This document shows positions 35,207 through 44,000 of a stretch of 64,000 nucleotides of DNA, in pieces. The DNA comes from CAIKLP01 sp965279595 (lineage in GTDB: Bacteria > Bacteroidota > Bacteroidia > Sphingobacteriales > Sphingobacteriaceae), in the NCBI GenBank assembly GCA_965279595.1, contig OZ257246.1, positions 2,418,001-2,482,000 of the forward strand, written 5' to 3'. A program made the position numbers and the translations under genes. A model generated the notes under the pieces. The model had not been told where the DNA came from, did no database searches, and was given only the letters and a program-made list of their open reading frames with translations. The stretch's first letter is position 1. Every line of letters begins with the position of its first letter.

Positions 35207-35872
35207 ATGAAAAAAATATTTACCACAATCGTTTTTATCAGTCTCCTAAATAACCTTTCATTCGCACAAGAATGCTTTAGAACTGCAAGTTTTGAAGATG
35301 GCCCTGATTATATGTTAGACGGATCAGTAACAATTACTAAAGGGTTAGATGGTAAATTAACATTGCAACTAAGCAATGATTTCAATACAAGTAATGGGCC
35401 TGATTTACATATTTATTTAGCAAATGCCAATAGACCTGATCCCAATAGTTTGATCTTAGCACCGTTGATTAAAGCAAATGGATTTCAAGAATATGAAATT
35501 CCTAACACAGTACAAATTACAGATTATAATTTTGTTTTGATCCATTGTAAACAATTCAATCATTTTTGGGGACATGCTGAATTAGGTTCATTGATGGGTA
35601 ATTGTATCACATCAGGAATAGTAAATAATACCAACAAAAATGAATTTATAATTTATCCAAACCCTAGTATTGATCATATTAATGTTAAAACTGATTTAAA
35701 GATTAATTCCTACTCAATTATAGATTTAAATGGCAGGATAATTAAAGAAGGGATTTATAATTCAACAAAACAAGTTTCAATTATTGAATTACCTGAAGGA
35801 TTTTATACGTTTAAATTTGTTGATGAAAATCAAGTAAGTCATCATTACCCAATTATTAAAAGAAATAACTAG
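35207..35872 (+). CDS. DM13-domain protein with T9SS type A sorting domain
   Basis: A 221-residue exported protein: signal peptide (MKKIFTTIVFISLLNNLSFAQ), a DM13 domain (about 22-132, with SNGPDLHIYLA and the single conserved Cys in VLIHCKQFNHFWGHAELG), then a C-terminal T9SS sorting domain (FIIYPNPSIDHINV ... GFYTFKFV). DM13 has been proposed to take part in redox or electron-transfer reactions at the cell surface. I chose ATG 35207, after the promoter, over upstream codons. It forms an operon with YHS (11 nt) and DoxX genes. Confidence 0.88.
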   Translation: MKKIFTTIVFISLLNNLSFAQECFRTASFEDGPDYMLDGSVTITKGLDGKLTLQLSNDFNTSNGPDLHIYLANANRPDPNSLILAPLIKANGFQEYEIPNTVQITDYNFVLIHCKQFNHFWGHAELGSLMGNCITSGIVNNTNKNEFIIYPNPSIDHINVKTDLKINSYSIIDLNGRIIKEGIYNSTKQVSIIELPEGFYTFKFVDENQVSHHYPIIKRNN

Positions 35873-35883
35873 TTTTAAATTAT

Positions 35884-36333
35884 ATGAAATTGAAAATTTT
35901 ATTGATTAGTTTATTAATGAGTATTTCTATATTCACTAGTCAGGCACAGCAAAATCCAAATCTGAGTAATGGTATAGCGGTTGAAGGGTATGATGTAGTT
36001 AGCTATTTTAGCGGTAAACCAACAAAAGGTTCAAAGAGTTTCTTAGCTGCCTATGACCATGCTATTTATTATTTCTCAAATCTAAAAAACAAACAACTAT
36101 TTTTAAGTAACCCTGAAAAATATGCTCCTAAATATGGTGGCTGGTGCGCTTATGCAATGGGCTTAGATGGAAGTAAAGTTGAGATAGATCCAGAAACTTA
36201 TAAAATTATTGATGGACATTTATATCTTTTTTACAATGCCTATTTCAATAATACTAAGACTAAATGGGATAATGAAGAAACTAAATTCAAGTCGAATGCT
36301 GATAAAAATTGGACTAAATTAAAATCTAAATAA
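35884..36333 (+). CDS. exported YHS-domain protein
   Basis: A 149-residue protein with a signal peptide (MKLKILLISLLMSISIFTSQAQ) and a YHS-like domain: GIAVEGYDVVSYF, then YYFSNLKNKQLFLSNPEKYAPKYGGWCAYAMG. YHS domains are short, often found with metal-handling proteins; the Cys in GWCAYAMG is typical. The last 40 residues are charged. It sits 11 nt after the DM13 gene and 1 nt before DoxX. The likely location is the periplasm or the outer surface; the bound metal is not shown. Confidence 0.85.
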   Translation: MKLKILLISLLMSISIFTSQAQQNPNLSNGIAVEGYDVVSYFSGKPTKGSKSFLAAYDHAIYYFSNLKNKQLFLSNPEKYAPKYGGWCAYAMGLDGSKVEIDPETYKIIDGHLYLFYNAYFNNTKTKWDNEETKFKSNADKNWTKLKSK

Positions 36334-36334
36334 T

Positions 36335-36715
36335 ATGAAAAACTTTCAGCTAATTTTAAAAATTATCATTTCTGTTATCTTGTTACAAACTTTATATTTC
36401 AAGTTTACAGGTGCTGCTGAATCGGTATTTATATTCACTACAATAGGTGCAGAACCAAGTGGACGTATAGGTTCTGGCGTGGTTGAATTAATTGCTTGCT
36501 TGCTTTTTTTGAGTAGAAAATTAGATGTCTATGGTGCTGTATTGAGTTTAATGACCATGACTGGAGCGATTTTTTCTCACCTTACAATATTGGGCATTGT
36601 AGTAAATAATGATAGTGGTTTATTATTTAGTTTAGCCTGTATTGTTTGGCTTGCTTCCTTAACTTTTATAATTCTGAATTTACATAAATTTCCAAAAAGT
36701 TTGCAAAAAGGATAA
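36335..36715 (+). CDS. DoxX-family membrane protein
   Basis: A 126-residue protein with four transmembrane segments and the DoxX pattern (LQTLYFKFTGAAESVFIF at the first helix, GSGVVELIACLLFL at the second). DoxX proteins are linked to quinone-coupled or thiol redox processes in the membrane, including thiosulfate:quinone oxidoreductase in Acidianus. It ends the DM13-YHS-DoxX operon, 9 nt before a bidirectional terminator. Together the three suggest an envelope redox function; this is inference. Confidence 0.82.
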   Translation: MKNFQLILKIIISVILLQTLYFKFTGAAESVFIFTTIGAEPSGRIGSGVVELIACLLFLSRKLDVYGAVLSLMTMTGAIFSHLTILGIVVNNDSGLLFSLACIVWLASLTFIILNLHKFPKSLQKG

Positions 36716-36723
36716 AATAAAAT

Positions 36724-36752
36724 TGCCTACAATGATTGAATTATTGTAGGCA
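36724..36752. terminator. bidirectional terminator between DoxX and the CBS-type gene
   Basis: TGCCTACAAT (36724-36733) pairs perfectly with ATTGTAGGCA (36743-36752) across a 9-nt loop. TTTT follows on the plus strand and a T-rich tract on the minus strand. Confidence 0.88.
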
Positions 36753-36770
36753 TTTTCATTTTATTTAAAA

Positions 36771-38138
36771 TTATTCAGCGATCGATTGAATCACATCATA
36801 CTTGGTGATGATGTGCATATTTCCACCCATATCTTGCATAATAACTGCTGGACTATCTTTTGAAAGTTGTTTGGAAACCTCTTCAATACTTGCATCTGCA
36901 GCTACTCTAGTAAACGGTGCTTGCATAATTTCTTTAGTTGCTTTAACTTTTACTTCTTCTTGATTTAATAAACAAGTGAATAAATGTGTGTCTGTTAATG
37001 AACCAACAAATTCATTCTTATCATTGGTAACTGGTATTTGAGAAATACCATACTTATTCATTTTTTCACAAGCTGAAGCAACCGAATCATTCTCATTTAC
37101 TGTGATTAGTTTTAATTCACGATGATTTTCGATTAAATCAATTGCAAATTTTGCTTTCTTCTGTTCTAAAAATCCTCTTTCACGCAACCAATCATCATTA
37201 AACATTTTGCCTAAGTATCTTGTTCCATGATCATGAAAAATTACAACAACTACATCACCTTCTTTGAATCTATCTTTCATTTGAATTAGCCCTGCAATAG
37301 CTGAACCTGCTGAGTTTCCAACAAAAATACCTTCTTGACGAGCAATTTCTCTAGTCATTAATGCGGCATCTTTATCAGTTACTTTTTCAAAATGATCAAT
37401 TACTGAGAAGTCAACATTTTCAGGTAAAAAATCTTCACCTATTCCTTCTGTGATGTATGGGTATATTTCGTTCTTATCAAAAATTCCTGTTTCCTTGTAT
37501 TTTTTGAAAACCGATCCATAAGTATCTATTCCTAAAACTTGAATATTGGGATTTTTTTCTTTTAAATATTTTCCTGTTCCTGAAATTGTTCCACCTGTTC
37601 CAACTCCTACTACTAAATGAGTTATTTTACCTTCGGTTTGATTCCAAATTTCAGGTCCAGTTTGTTCATAATGGGCAGATGAATTGGAAAGGTTATCATA
37701 CTGATTGGGTTTCCAAGCATTAGGTATTTCACTGACTAATCTTGAAGAAACAGAATAATAAGAACGAGGATCTTCTGGATCAACATTTGTTGGACAAACA
37801 ATTACTTCAGCACCAAATGCACGTAAGGCATCAACTTTTTCTTTTGATTGTTTATCAGTTGTTGTGAAAATACACTTGTATCCTTTGATAACTGCAGCAA
37901 TCGCTAAACCCATACCTGTGTTACCTGAAGTGCCTTCAATAATAGTTCCACCCGGTTTAAGTCTGCCATCTTTTTCTGCATCTTCAATCATTTTCAATGC
38001 CATTCTATCTTTAATAGAATTACCCGGATTGGTAGTTTCCACTTTTGCTAAAACAATTGCGGGAATATCTTTCGCAATTTTGTTTAATTGAACCATTGGC
38101 GTATTCCCAATAGTTTCTAATATATTATTATACCACAT
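36771..38138 (-). CDS. cystathionine beta-synthase-like PLP enzyme with CBS-domain tail
   Basis: A 455-residue fold-type II PLP enzyme: NILETIGNTPMVQL, PLP lysine K43 in TNPGNSIKDR, phosphate loop EGTSGNTGMG (68-77 area), then GVGTGGTISGTGKYLKEKNP. Two CBS domains follow (about 335-455), as in eukaryotic-type cystathionine beta-synthase. It condenses serine or O-acetylserine with homocysteine or sulfide; the sequence alone does not settle CBS versus cysteine synthase. I chose ATG 38138, because upstream codons give no homology and the promoter lies there. It is monocistronic. Confidence 0.88.
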   Translation of the reverse strand: MWYNNILETIGNTPMVQLNKIAKDIPAIVLAKVETTNPGNSIKDRMALKMIEDAEKDGRLKPGGTIIEGTSGNTGMGLAIAAVIKGYKCIFTTTDKQSKEKVDALRAFGAEVIVCPTNVDPEDPRSYYSVSSRLVSEIPNAWKPNQYDNLSNSSAHYEQTGPEIWNQTEGKITHLVVGVGTGGTISGTGKYLKEKNPNIQVLGIDTYGSVFKKYKETGIFDKNEIYPYITEGIGEDFLPENVDFSVIDHFEKVTDKDAALMTREIARQEGIFVGNSAGSAIAGLIQMKDRFKEGDVVVVIFHDHGTRYLGKMFNDDWLRERGFLEQKKAKFAIDLIENHRELKLITVNENDSVASACEKMNKYGISQIPVTNDKNEFVGSLTDTHLFTCLLNQEEVKVKATKEIMQAPFTRVAADASIEEVSKQLSKDSPAVIMQDMGGNMHIITKYDVIQSIAE

Positions 38139-38142
38139 GCTG

Positions 38143-38150
38143 CAAAGATA
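38143..38150 (-). promoter_or_regulatory. -7 box directly before the CBS-type gene (possible leaderless mRNA)
   Basis: TATCTTTG on the minus strand fits TAnnTTTG exactly and ends only 4 nt before the ATG at 38138. If transcription starts at the usual distance, the mRNA begins at or next to the start codon. Confidence 0.5.
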
Positions 38151-38228
38151 AGTTTTGCGATTGAATTGTGAACTAATTTTGGAATTGCTGTTTGTTAGAG
38201 TATTTTTAGGCAATAGAAAACCAAAACC

Positions 38229-38702
38229 ATGAAAAAATCAACCTTACTTTATTTAATTAGTGCATTGGCATTTCTTTCAAGTTGTCAACCTAAAGTTGCC
38301 CCATTTGAAATTGATGCAAAAAAAGACTTGATTAACGAAACGAATCAGCATATAACTATGGCTATTGCTAATAAAAATGCAGATTCAGTTGCTAATTTTC
38401 ATGCAAACGAAGGGATGATTTGCCCTCCTGGTGAATCTTGTATTAAAGGTACTAAAGGTATTTCTGAATGGTATAAAAACTCATTTGATTATGGATTAAG
38501 TGGAATTGAATACACAATTACAGATTTAAGTGGAGATGAAAATCATTTGATTGAATGTGGTAAAGCAGTGGTAAGCATAAAAACTTCTGATGTTGATACC
38601 TTAACTAAAGATTATTTTAAATATTTAAAAGTTTGGGTGAAGAAAAATGATAGCACCTATGTTATTCAAGCGCAAATGTGGAATGCAGATTCTGGGAAGT
38701 AA
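38229..38702 (+). CDS. SnoaL/DUF4440-like lipoprotein
   Basis: A 157-residue lipoprotein with a type II signal peptide (lipobox LSSC, Cys about residue 19) and a compact domain of the SnoaL/NTF2-like, ketosteroid-isomerase fold (AIANKNADSVANFHANEGMI, then VWVKKNDSTYVIQAQMWN). Catalytic function is not evident; such domains often bind small hydrophobic ligands. It lies 19 nt before the DAACS symporter and could be cotranscribed. Confidence 0.75.
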   Translation: MKKSTLLYLISALAFLSSCQPKVAPFEIDAKKDLINETNQHITMAIANKNADSVANFHANEGMICPPGESCIKGTKGISEWYKNSFDYGLSGIEYTITDLSGDENHLIECGKAVVSIKTSDVDTLTKDYFKYLKVWVKKNDSTYVIQAQMWNADSGK

Positions 38703-38721
38703 AATTAATTAACAAGATTTC

Positions 38722-39972
38722 ATGAAAAACAAATTAACACTCTATATTTTTCTTGCTTTATTATTAGGCGTAGGTACTGGCTTTTATTGCAATGTCAATA
38801 AAGAATTAGCAGGAGTTACTGCTTTTGTTGACTTTATTCCTTTACTAAGTGATATCTTTTTGAACTTGGTAAAGATGATCATCTCACCATTAGTATTCTC
38901 AACTTTAGTAGTTGGAGTGGCGAAATTAGGTGATATCAATTCAGTTGGTAGAATTGGTGGCAAAACTTTATTGTGGTTTATATCAGCAACTTTCGTCTCA
39001 TTATTTCTAGGAATGATTTTAGTGAATTTATTTCAACCTGGAAAGATGATGGATTTAACATTACCTCCAGAAACCGCTAGCACAGGAATTGAAAAGGCGG
39101 CACTTTCAGTAAAAGAGTTCATCAAACATGTATTTCCAAAAAGCATTTTTGAAGCAATGGCCAAAAATGAAATCTTGCAAATAATTGTTTTTGCATTGTT
39201 TTTTGGAATTGGAACTGCAGCTGTAGGAGAAAAAGGCAAAGGTATTATTACAGCAATGGATGCCTTGGCACATGTTATGTTAAAGGTAACGGGATTTGTA
39301 ATGAACTTCGCTCCTTTTGCAGTGTTTGGCGCCTTAACGGCAGTAATTGCGCAACAAGGAATAGCAGTTTTAGGTAATTATGGAATATTTATACTTGAGT
39401 TCTATTTTGGATTGCTTATTCTGTGGGTTATAATCATTCTAGCCGGCTCTGTTTTTATCAAGAAAAGGATATTCTCTTTGTTAAAACACATTGTTGATCC
39501 TGTATTATTAGCCTATACAACATCAAGTTCGGAAGCTGCCTTACCTAAAACGATCCAACAATTAGAGAAATTTGGATGCAGCAATAAAATAGTAAGTTTT
39601 GTTTTGCCATTGGGTTATTCATTTAATTTAGATGGCTCCATGATGTATATGACCTTTGCTTCTTTATTTATAGCCCAATCTTATGGCATTGATTTATCGG
39701 TACAGGAGCAGATTTCCATGTTATTGGTATTGATGTTAACAAGTAAAGGAATTGCTGGAGTACCTCGTGCATCTTTAGTGGTGATTGCTGGTACATTATC
39801 TATGTTTCATATTCCGGAAGCAGGATTGCTATTATTAATGGGGATTGACCCAATTTTAGATATGGGCCGATCAGCTACGAATGTGATTGGTAATAGCATT
39901 GCAACCGTTGTAGTTAGTAAATGGGAAGGTGATTTGGGGCCTGAAAGGTTGGATGTGAAGGCAAAGTTGTAG
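38722..39972 (+). CDS. dicarboxylate/amino acid:cation symporter (DAACS family)
   Basis: A 416-residue inner-membrane transporter of the GltP/DctA type with about eight helices and two re-entrant loops. The serine-rich loop is TTSSSEAALPKTIQ (Ser-rich HP1), and the substrate and cation region is GYSFNLDGSMMYMTFASLF and GIDPILDMGRSATNVIGN. It imports glutamate, aspartate or C4-dicarboxylates with Na+ or H+. Which one cannot be decided here. Confidence 0.93.
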   Translation: MKNKLTLYIFLALLLGVGTGFYCNVNKELAGVTAFVDFIPLLSDIFLNLVKMIISPLVFSTLVVGVAKLGDINSVGRIGGKTLLWFISATFVSLFLGMILVNLFQPGKMMDLTLPPETASTGIEKAALSVKEFIKHVFPKSIFEAMAKNEILQIIVFALFFGIGTAAVGEKGKGIITAMDALAHVMLKVTGFVMNFAPFAVFGALTAVIAQQGIAVLGNYGIFILEFYFGLLILWVIIILAGSVFIKKRIFSLLKHIVDPVLLAYTTSSSEAALPKTIQQLEKFGCSNKIVSFVLPLGYSFNLDGSMMYMTFASLFIAQSYGIDLSVQEQISMLLVLMLTSKGIAGVPRASLVVIAGTLSMFHIPEAGLLLLMGIDPILDMGRSATNVIGNSIATVVVSKWEGDLGPERLDVKAKL

Positions 39973-39977
39973 GTATA

Positions 39978-40011
39978 ATTAGCTAATTTGATAAAAAGCT
40001 GATTAGCTAAA
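39978..40011. repeat. paired ATTAGCTAAT palindromes upstream of rplU
   Basis: ATTAGCTAAT at 39978-39987 and ATTAGCTAAA at 40002-40011. Each is a near or perfect palindrome and the two can pair as a hairpin, but no T-tract follows. They end 11 nt before the rplU -33 element. The same decamer occurs at 53186-53195 and three times at 61114-61148. Confidence 0.6.
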
Positions 40012-40021
40012 TGAAAAAACA

Positions 40022-40052
40022 TTTGCAAATTCACTCAAAATGGTTACTTTTG
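40022..40052 (+). promoter_or_regulatory. promoter of rplU-rpmA
   Basis: TTTG (40022-40025), 19-nt spacer, TACTTTTG (40045-40052): a complete match to the Bacteroidota housekeeping promoter. The leader would be about 32 nt. Confidence 0.85.
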
Positions 40053-40089
40053 CGGTTCATAAAAAATTAAAATAAACCAAAAAACCAAT

Positions 40090-40401
40090 ATGTACGCAAT
40101 AGTAGATATAGCCGGGCAACAGTTTAAAGTTGCAAAAGACCAGCAAATCTTTGTACACAGACTACAAGGAGATGAGGGCGCTAGTATTGAATTTGACAAG
40201 GTTTTATTAGTTGACAATGGCGGAAAAGTAACTGTAGGTGCTCCTACTGTTAATGGATCTAAAGTTACAGCTACAATCCTGTCTCATTTAAAAGGTGACA
40301 AAGTAATCGTTTTTAAGAAAAAACGTAGAAAAGGATACAAAAAGAAAAACGGACACCGTCAGTTCTTCACAAAGATCCAAATTTCAAACATTGTTGCTTA
40401 A
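40090..40401 (+). CDS. rplU: 50S ribosomal protein L21
   Basis: A 103-residue ribosomal protein binding 23S rRNA. YAIVDIAGQQFKV at the N-terminus and the basic stretch KKKRRKGYKKKNGHRQ with FTKIQISNI at the C-terminus are diagnostic. It is followed by rpmA after 36 nt, the universal bacterial order, and has a full-consensus promoter. Confidence 0.98.
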   Translation: MYAIVDIAGQQFKVAKDQQIFVHRLQGDEGASIEFDKVLLVDNGGKVTVGAPTVNGSKVTATILSHLKGDKVIVFKKKRRKGYKKKNGHRQFFTKIQISNIVA

Positions 40402-40437
40402 TTAACTAAAGGTAGAACGCTAAAAAGATTATAAGAA

Positions 40438-40728
40438 ATGGCACATAAAAAAGGGGCCGGTAGTTCGAAAAACGGTCGCGAATCCCATAGTAAAAGATTA
40501 GGTATCAAAATTTACGGAGGTCAAGCTGCTATTGCAGGTAATATCATCGTACGTCAACGTGGTACTAAACATCATCCAGCTAAAAATGTAGGTATTGGTA
40601 AAGACCATACTTTATTTGCTTTAGTTGATGGTACAGTAGAATTCAGAAAGAAAAAAGATAACAAATCTTATGTTTCTATTATTCCTTTCGTATTTGAAGA
40701 AGAAGCTGCAGTTGTAGCAGAAGCTTAA
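40438..40728 (+). CDS. rpmA: 50S ribosomal protein L27
   Basis: A 96-residue protein at the peptidyl-transferase centre. The mature N-terminus AHKKGAGSSKNGRES appears directly after Met, so there is no cleaved leader as in Firmicutes. RLGIKIYGGQAAIAGNIIVRQRGTKHHP is conserved. The C-terminus is acidic and slightly extended. A terminator follows. Confidence 0.98.
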   Translation: MAHKKGAGSSKNGRESHSKRLGIKIYGGQAAIAGNIIVRQRGTKHHPAKNVGIGKDHTLFALVDGTVEFRKKKDNKSYVSIIPFVFEEEAAVVAEA

Positions 40729-40750
40729 ATAAGAAACTAAATACATTCAG

Positions 40751-40780
40751 AAGCCTCTAACAACCATTAGGGGCTTTTTT
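40751..40780 (+). terminator. terminator after rpmA
   Basis: AAGCCTCTAA (40751-40760) pairs with TTAGGGGCTT (40767-40776, one G-T pair) and is followed by a T-run to 40780. Confidence 0.9.
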
Positions 40781-40977
40781 ATGCTATAGGAATTCGTAGC
40801 AATACCAATCATAAAACTAGCTGTTAAATATTTAAAAAAGAATCGACTATATTTTGGTGATTATTTATTGGTGAACTATCCAAATTTTTAATGATGGATT
40901 ATATGAAATTACTAATTGATATTTAATTTCCATTTTCAAGTCAACATTATTCTAATATTCTGTTTCATTAACCCAAC
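40781..40977. other. gene-free spacer between convergent rpmA and adhesin terminators
   Basis: The gene-free interval between rpmA and the adhesin spans 40729-41030 and holds two terminators. In this middle part I see only AT-rich sequence, with no ORF over about a dozen codons, no RNA gene and no repeat. Confidence 0.6.
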
Positions 40978-41009
40978 AAAAAAAAGACCCCATCTTTCGA
41001 TGAGGTCTT
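40978..41009 (-). terminator. terminator after the T9SS adhesin gene
   Basis: On the minus strand AGACCTCATC (41009-41000) pairs with GATGGGGTCT (40995-40986, one G-T pair) across a GAAA tetraloop, followed by an eight-T run (40985-40978). Confidence 0.92.
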
Positions 41010-41030
41010 GTATTAGTTAAATTAGAGGTC

Positions 41031-44000
41031 TTAGTTTGTTCTTACCACTCTTAACACTTTGTGTTCTGCACCTTGTGTTGCTTCTAGAAGATATACTCCA
41101 GGAGCAAAGTTTGATCCAGCTTGATAAGTTTCATTAGGTTGAACATTGTTTAATTCAGAAATTAATCTTCCTGCCACATCGTAAACTTTAAAGCTTACTA
41201 ATTCATCACTCAATGATTCCCATTTGAAATTAAACACATTTGAAGTTGGGTTTGGATAAGCAATAAGATCTGCGAAGCCAGCTTCAAAACTTTCAGGAGA
41301 TATTCCTTCGTCTTCAATGCCTTTATTCGAGAATGGATTAGAACAGTTGTATCCGTTCCAAATAATGTTTTTGCCTTCACTCTTTACGCGGTCAGCAATA
41401 TATGTACCAGTCATATATACATTTCCATCACATTCTGTTTCCACTTTAATTTTTCCTCCTGGAATCATTACGTTAGCAATTACAGAAACATTTCCACCTT
41501 TTACTGAAAACTTATCATCTTCTCCTTCATCGTTTTCATCGTCGTCATGACCTTCACCACAACTGCTATTAGCTCCGTAATAGAAAGTAACTTGGAATCT
41601 ATCTTGGTTTACCACAACGTTGTCTTCGATTTTAACTTTTTCTTTTATTCTTACACTAGTGTTTCCATCAAAACGAACACGAGTTAAGGCATTCGATTTT
41701 CCTTTACCAACATTCAATTCTTCAATATTAATTGTTGATGCTGTGAATTTAACCGTAGCACCTTCTTCTACTTTAATTGATTTATAAATAGTACCAGTTA
41801 AAGTTACGTTTGCACCTTTCTTAATGGTTACTTCTTTATAATTTCCAGTTAAAGTTTTAGTTAAATTTTGATTCACTGTATAGCTTGGTAATCCATTAGT
41901 AGTACCTGAGTAATTTTGATTAGTAGGTAATGTTACTGATACTGTACCAATCACTTTATTTGGTACAGAAACATTTCCTTTTATTTCAAATTTAGGAGAC
42001 TTAATAAATGAACCTGAACCAGAAACAGCAAATACTTTTTCAATTTTTGCTTTTCCTTTAGCTGACATCACTCCTACACTACCTGATGCAATATTATTAT
42101 TTCCATTAAATGCTACTTCTTTATAAGCTAGAATTGTATATGAACTAACTAAATTTGCCTTTACGAAATTGTAAGATGCTGATGATAAACTTGAGCAACC
42201 ATTAGCATTTACAACAGATACCGTATAGTTTCCATTTGCATCACTATTATCTAAAGTAATACTTGCTGTAGTTTCACCAGTACTCCATAAATATGTATTG
42301 AATCCATTAGTAGATGAAGTAGCTGTTAATGTAATTTCACTACAATAAGCATTTGCTGAACTTGTTGTAATACTTACTACAGGTGCTGCATTTACATTAA
42401 TACTCGAGCTAAATTCAGTTACATTTTGATGTGTATCTGTGATTGTCCAAGTAATAATATTAAGTCCTGTATTTAAAGCACCACTTGCATCATTTCCATT
42501 ACCAAATCGCAAGCTTGCACCTGAAATACTATAGCTTATACTTGCAATTGCACAATTATCTGCAGCAATTAAATTTTCTATTAAATAGTTACCATTTGAT
42601 GATTGACAAAAATCAATGTTTGCAGGAAACACATAAGTTGGAGCGATATGATCGTTAACAGTTACAACTGTATTGCTTGTTGATGAATTACCATTTGCAT
42701 CTGTAACTGTTAAAACTACTGTGTTATCACCAACGTTTGAACAATCAAATGAAGTTTTATTTAAACTCAAAGTAACCGAACCACAATTATCATTTGACCC
42801 ATTGTCAATTTGATTTGCATTAATAGTTGCTGAACCACTTGCATCTAAATCAACTACATAATTAGCTAATGAAATTGCATTTGGTACAGTTACATCTGAA
42901 ACAATTACAATTGCTGTAGCAGTTGAAACTAAACCATTTGCATCAGTTACTGTTAAAGTGACTGTGTTGGCTCCAACATTCGAACAATCAAATGTTGTTT
43001 TATCTAAAACAATACTTGCTATTGAACAATTATCAGTTGAACCATTATTAATATCAGCAGTGCTAATACTTGCAGAACCTGTTGCACTTAATTGAACACT
43101 TACATTTTGAGTAACAACAATTGGAGCGATTAAATCTAGAACCGTAACAGTTGCAGTTTGAGATGAAGTATTTGCATTTGCATCAGTTACTGTTAAAGTG
43201 ACTGTGTTGGCTCCAACATTCGAACAATCAAATGTTGTTTTATCTAAAACAATACTTGCTATTGAACAATTATCAGTTGAACCATTATTAATATCAGCAG
43301 TGCTAATACTTGCAGAACCTGTTGCACTTAATTGAACACTTACATTTTGAGTAACTACAGTTGGAGCAATTAAATCTAGAACCGTAACAGTTGCAGTTTG
43401 AGATGAAGTATTTGCATTAGCATCTGTTACTGTTAAAGTGACAGTGTTGATTCCAACATTTGAACAATCAAATGTTGTTTTATCTAAACTCATTGTTGCA
43501 ATTAAGCAATTATCAGTAGAGCCATTATTGATATCTGAAGCAGTTATGCTTGCCGAACCATTAGCATCTAAATGAACAATTACATTTTGTGTTAATACAG
43601 TTGGTAAAGTATGATCAGAAACAGTAACTGTTGTTTGACAAGATGAACTTAATCCAGCTGGATCAGTAACAGTTAAAGTTACTTGATGAACACCGATTGC
43701 ATAAGGTCCTGCAGGAGAAACTGAATAAGATAATACATCATTTTCAGCATCTGTTGAATTTATGCCTATTTGCATTGCAGTTACATTTGCTGAACAATTT
43801 GCATCTGCATCAACTGTTATTGCTGAGCAAATTGCTACTGGTGCAGTGTTACAAGCATTCGTAATTGTAATAGTTGAAGATCCAATTGAAGAATTTCCTG
43901 CTGCATCAGTAACTAATAAATCTACATTGTAAACACCTGAAACAGTATTACAATCAAAAATAGAATTACCTAAAACCGTACTACTTACAATTCCACAATT

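Noticed and set aside
38139..38213. N-terminal extension of the CBS-type protein by 25 residues
   Set aside because: The extension has no family similarity and would include the TATCTTTG promoter box; ATG 38138 begins the conserved domain.
42700..43600. Regularly spaced repeats that look CRISPR-like at first sight
   Set aside because: The units are 240 bp, in frame and coding for HYR-like modules; there are no short repeats with unique spacers.
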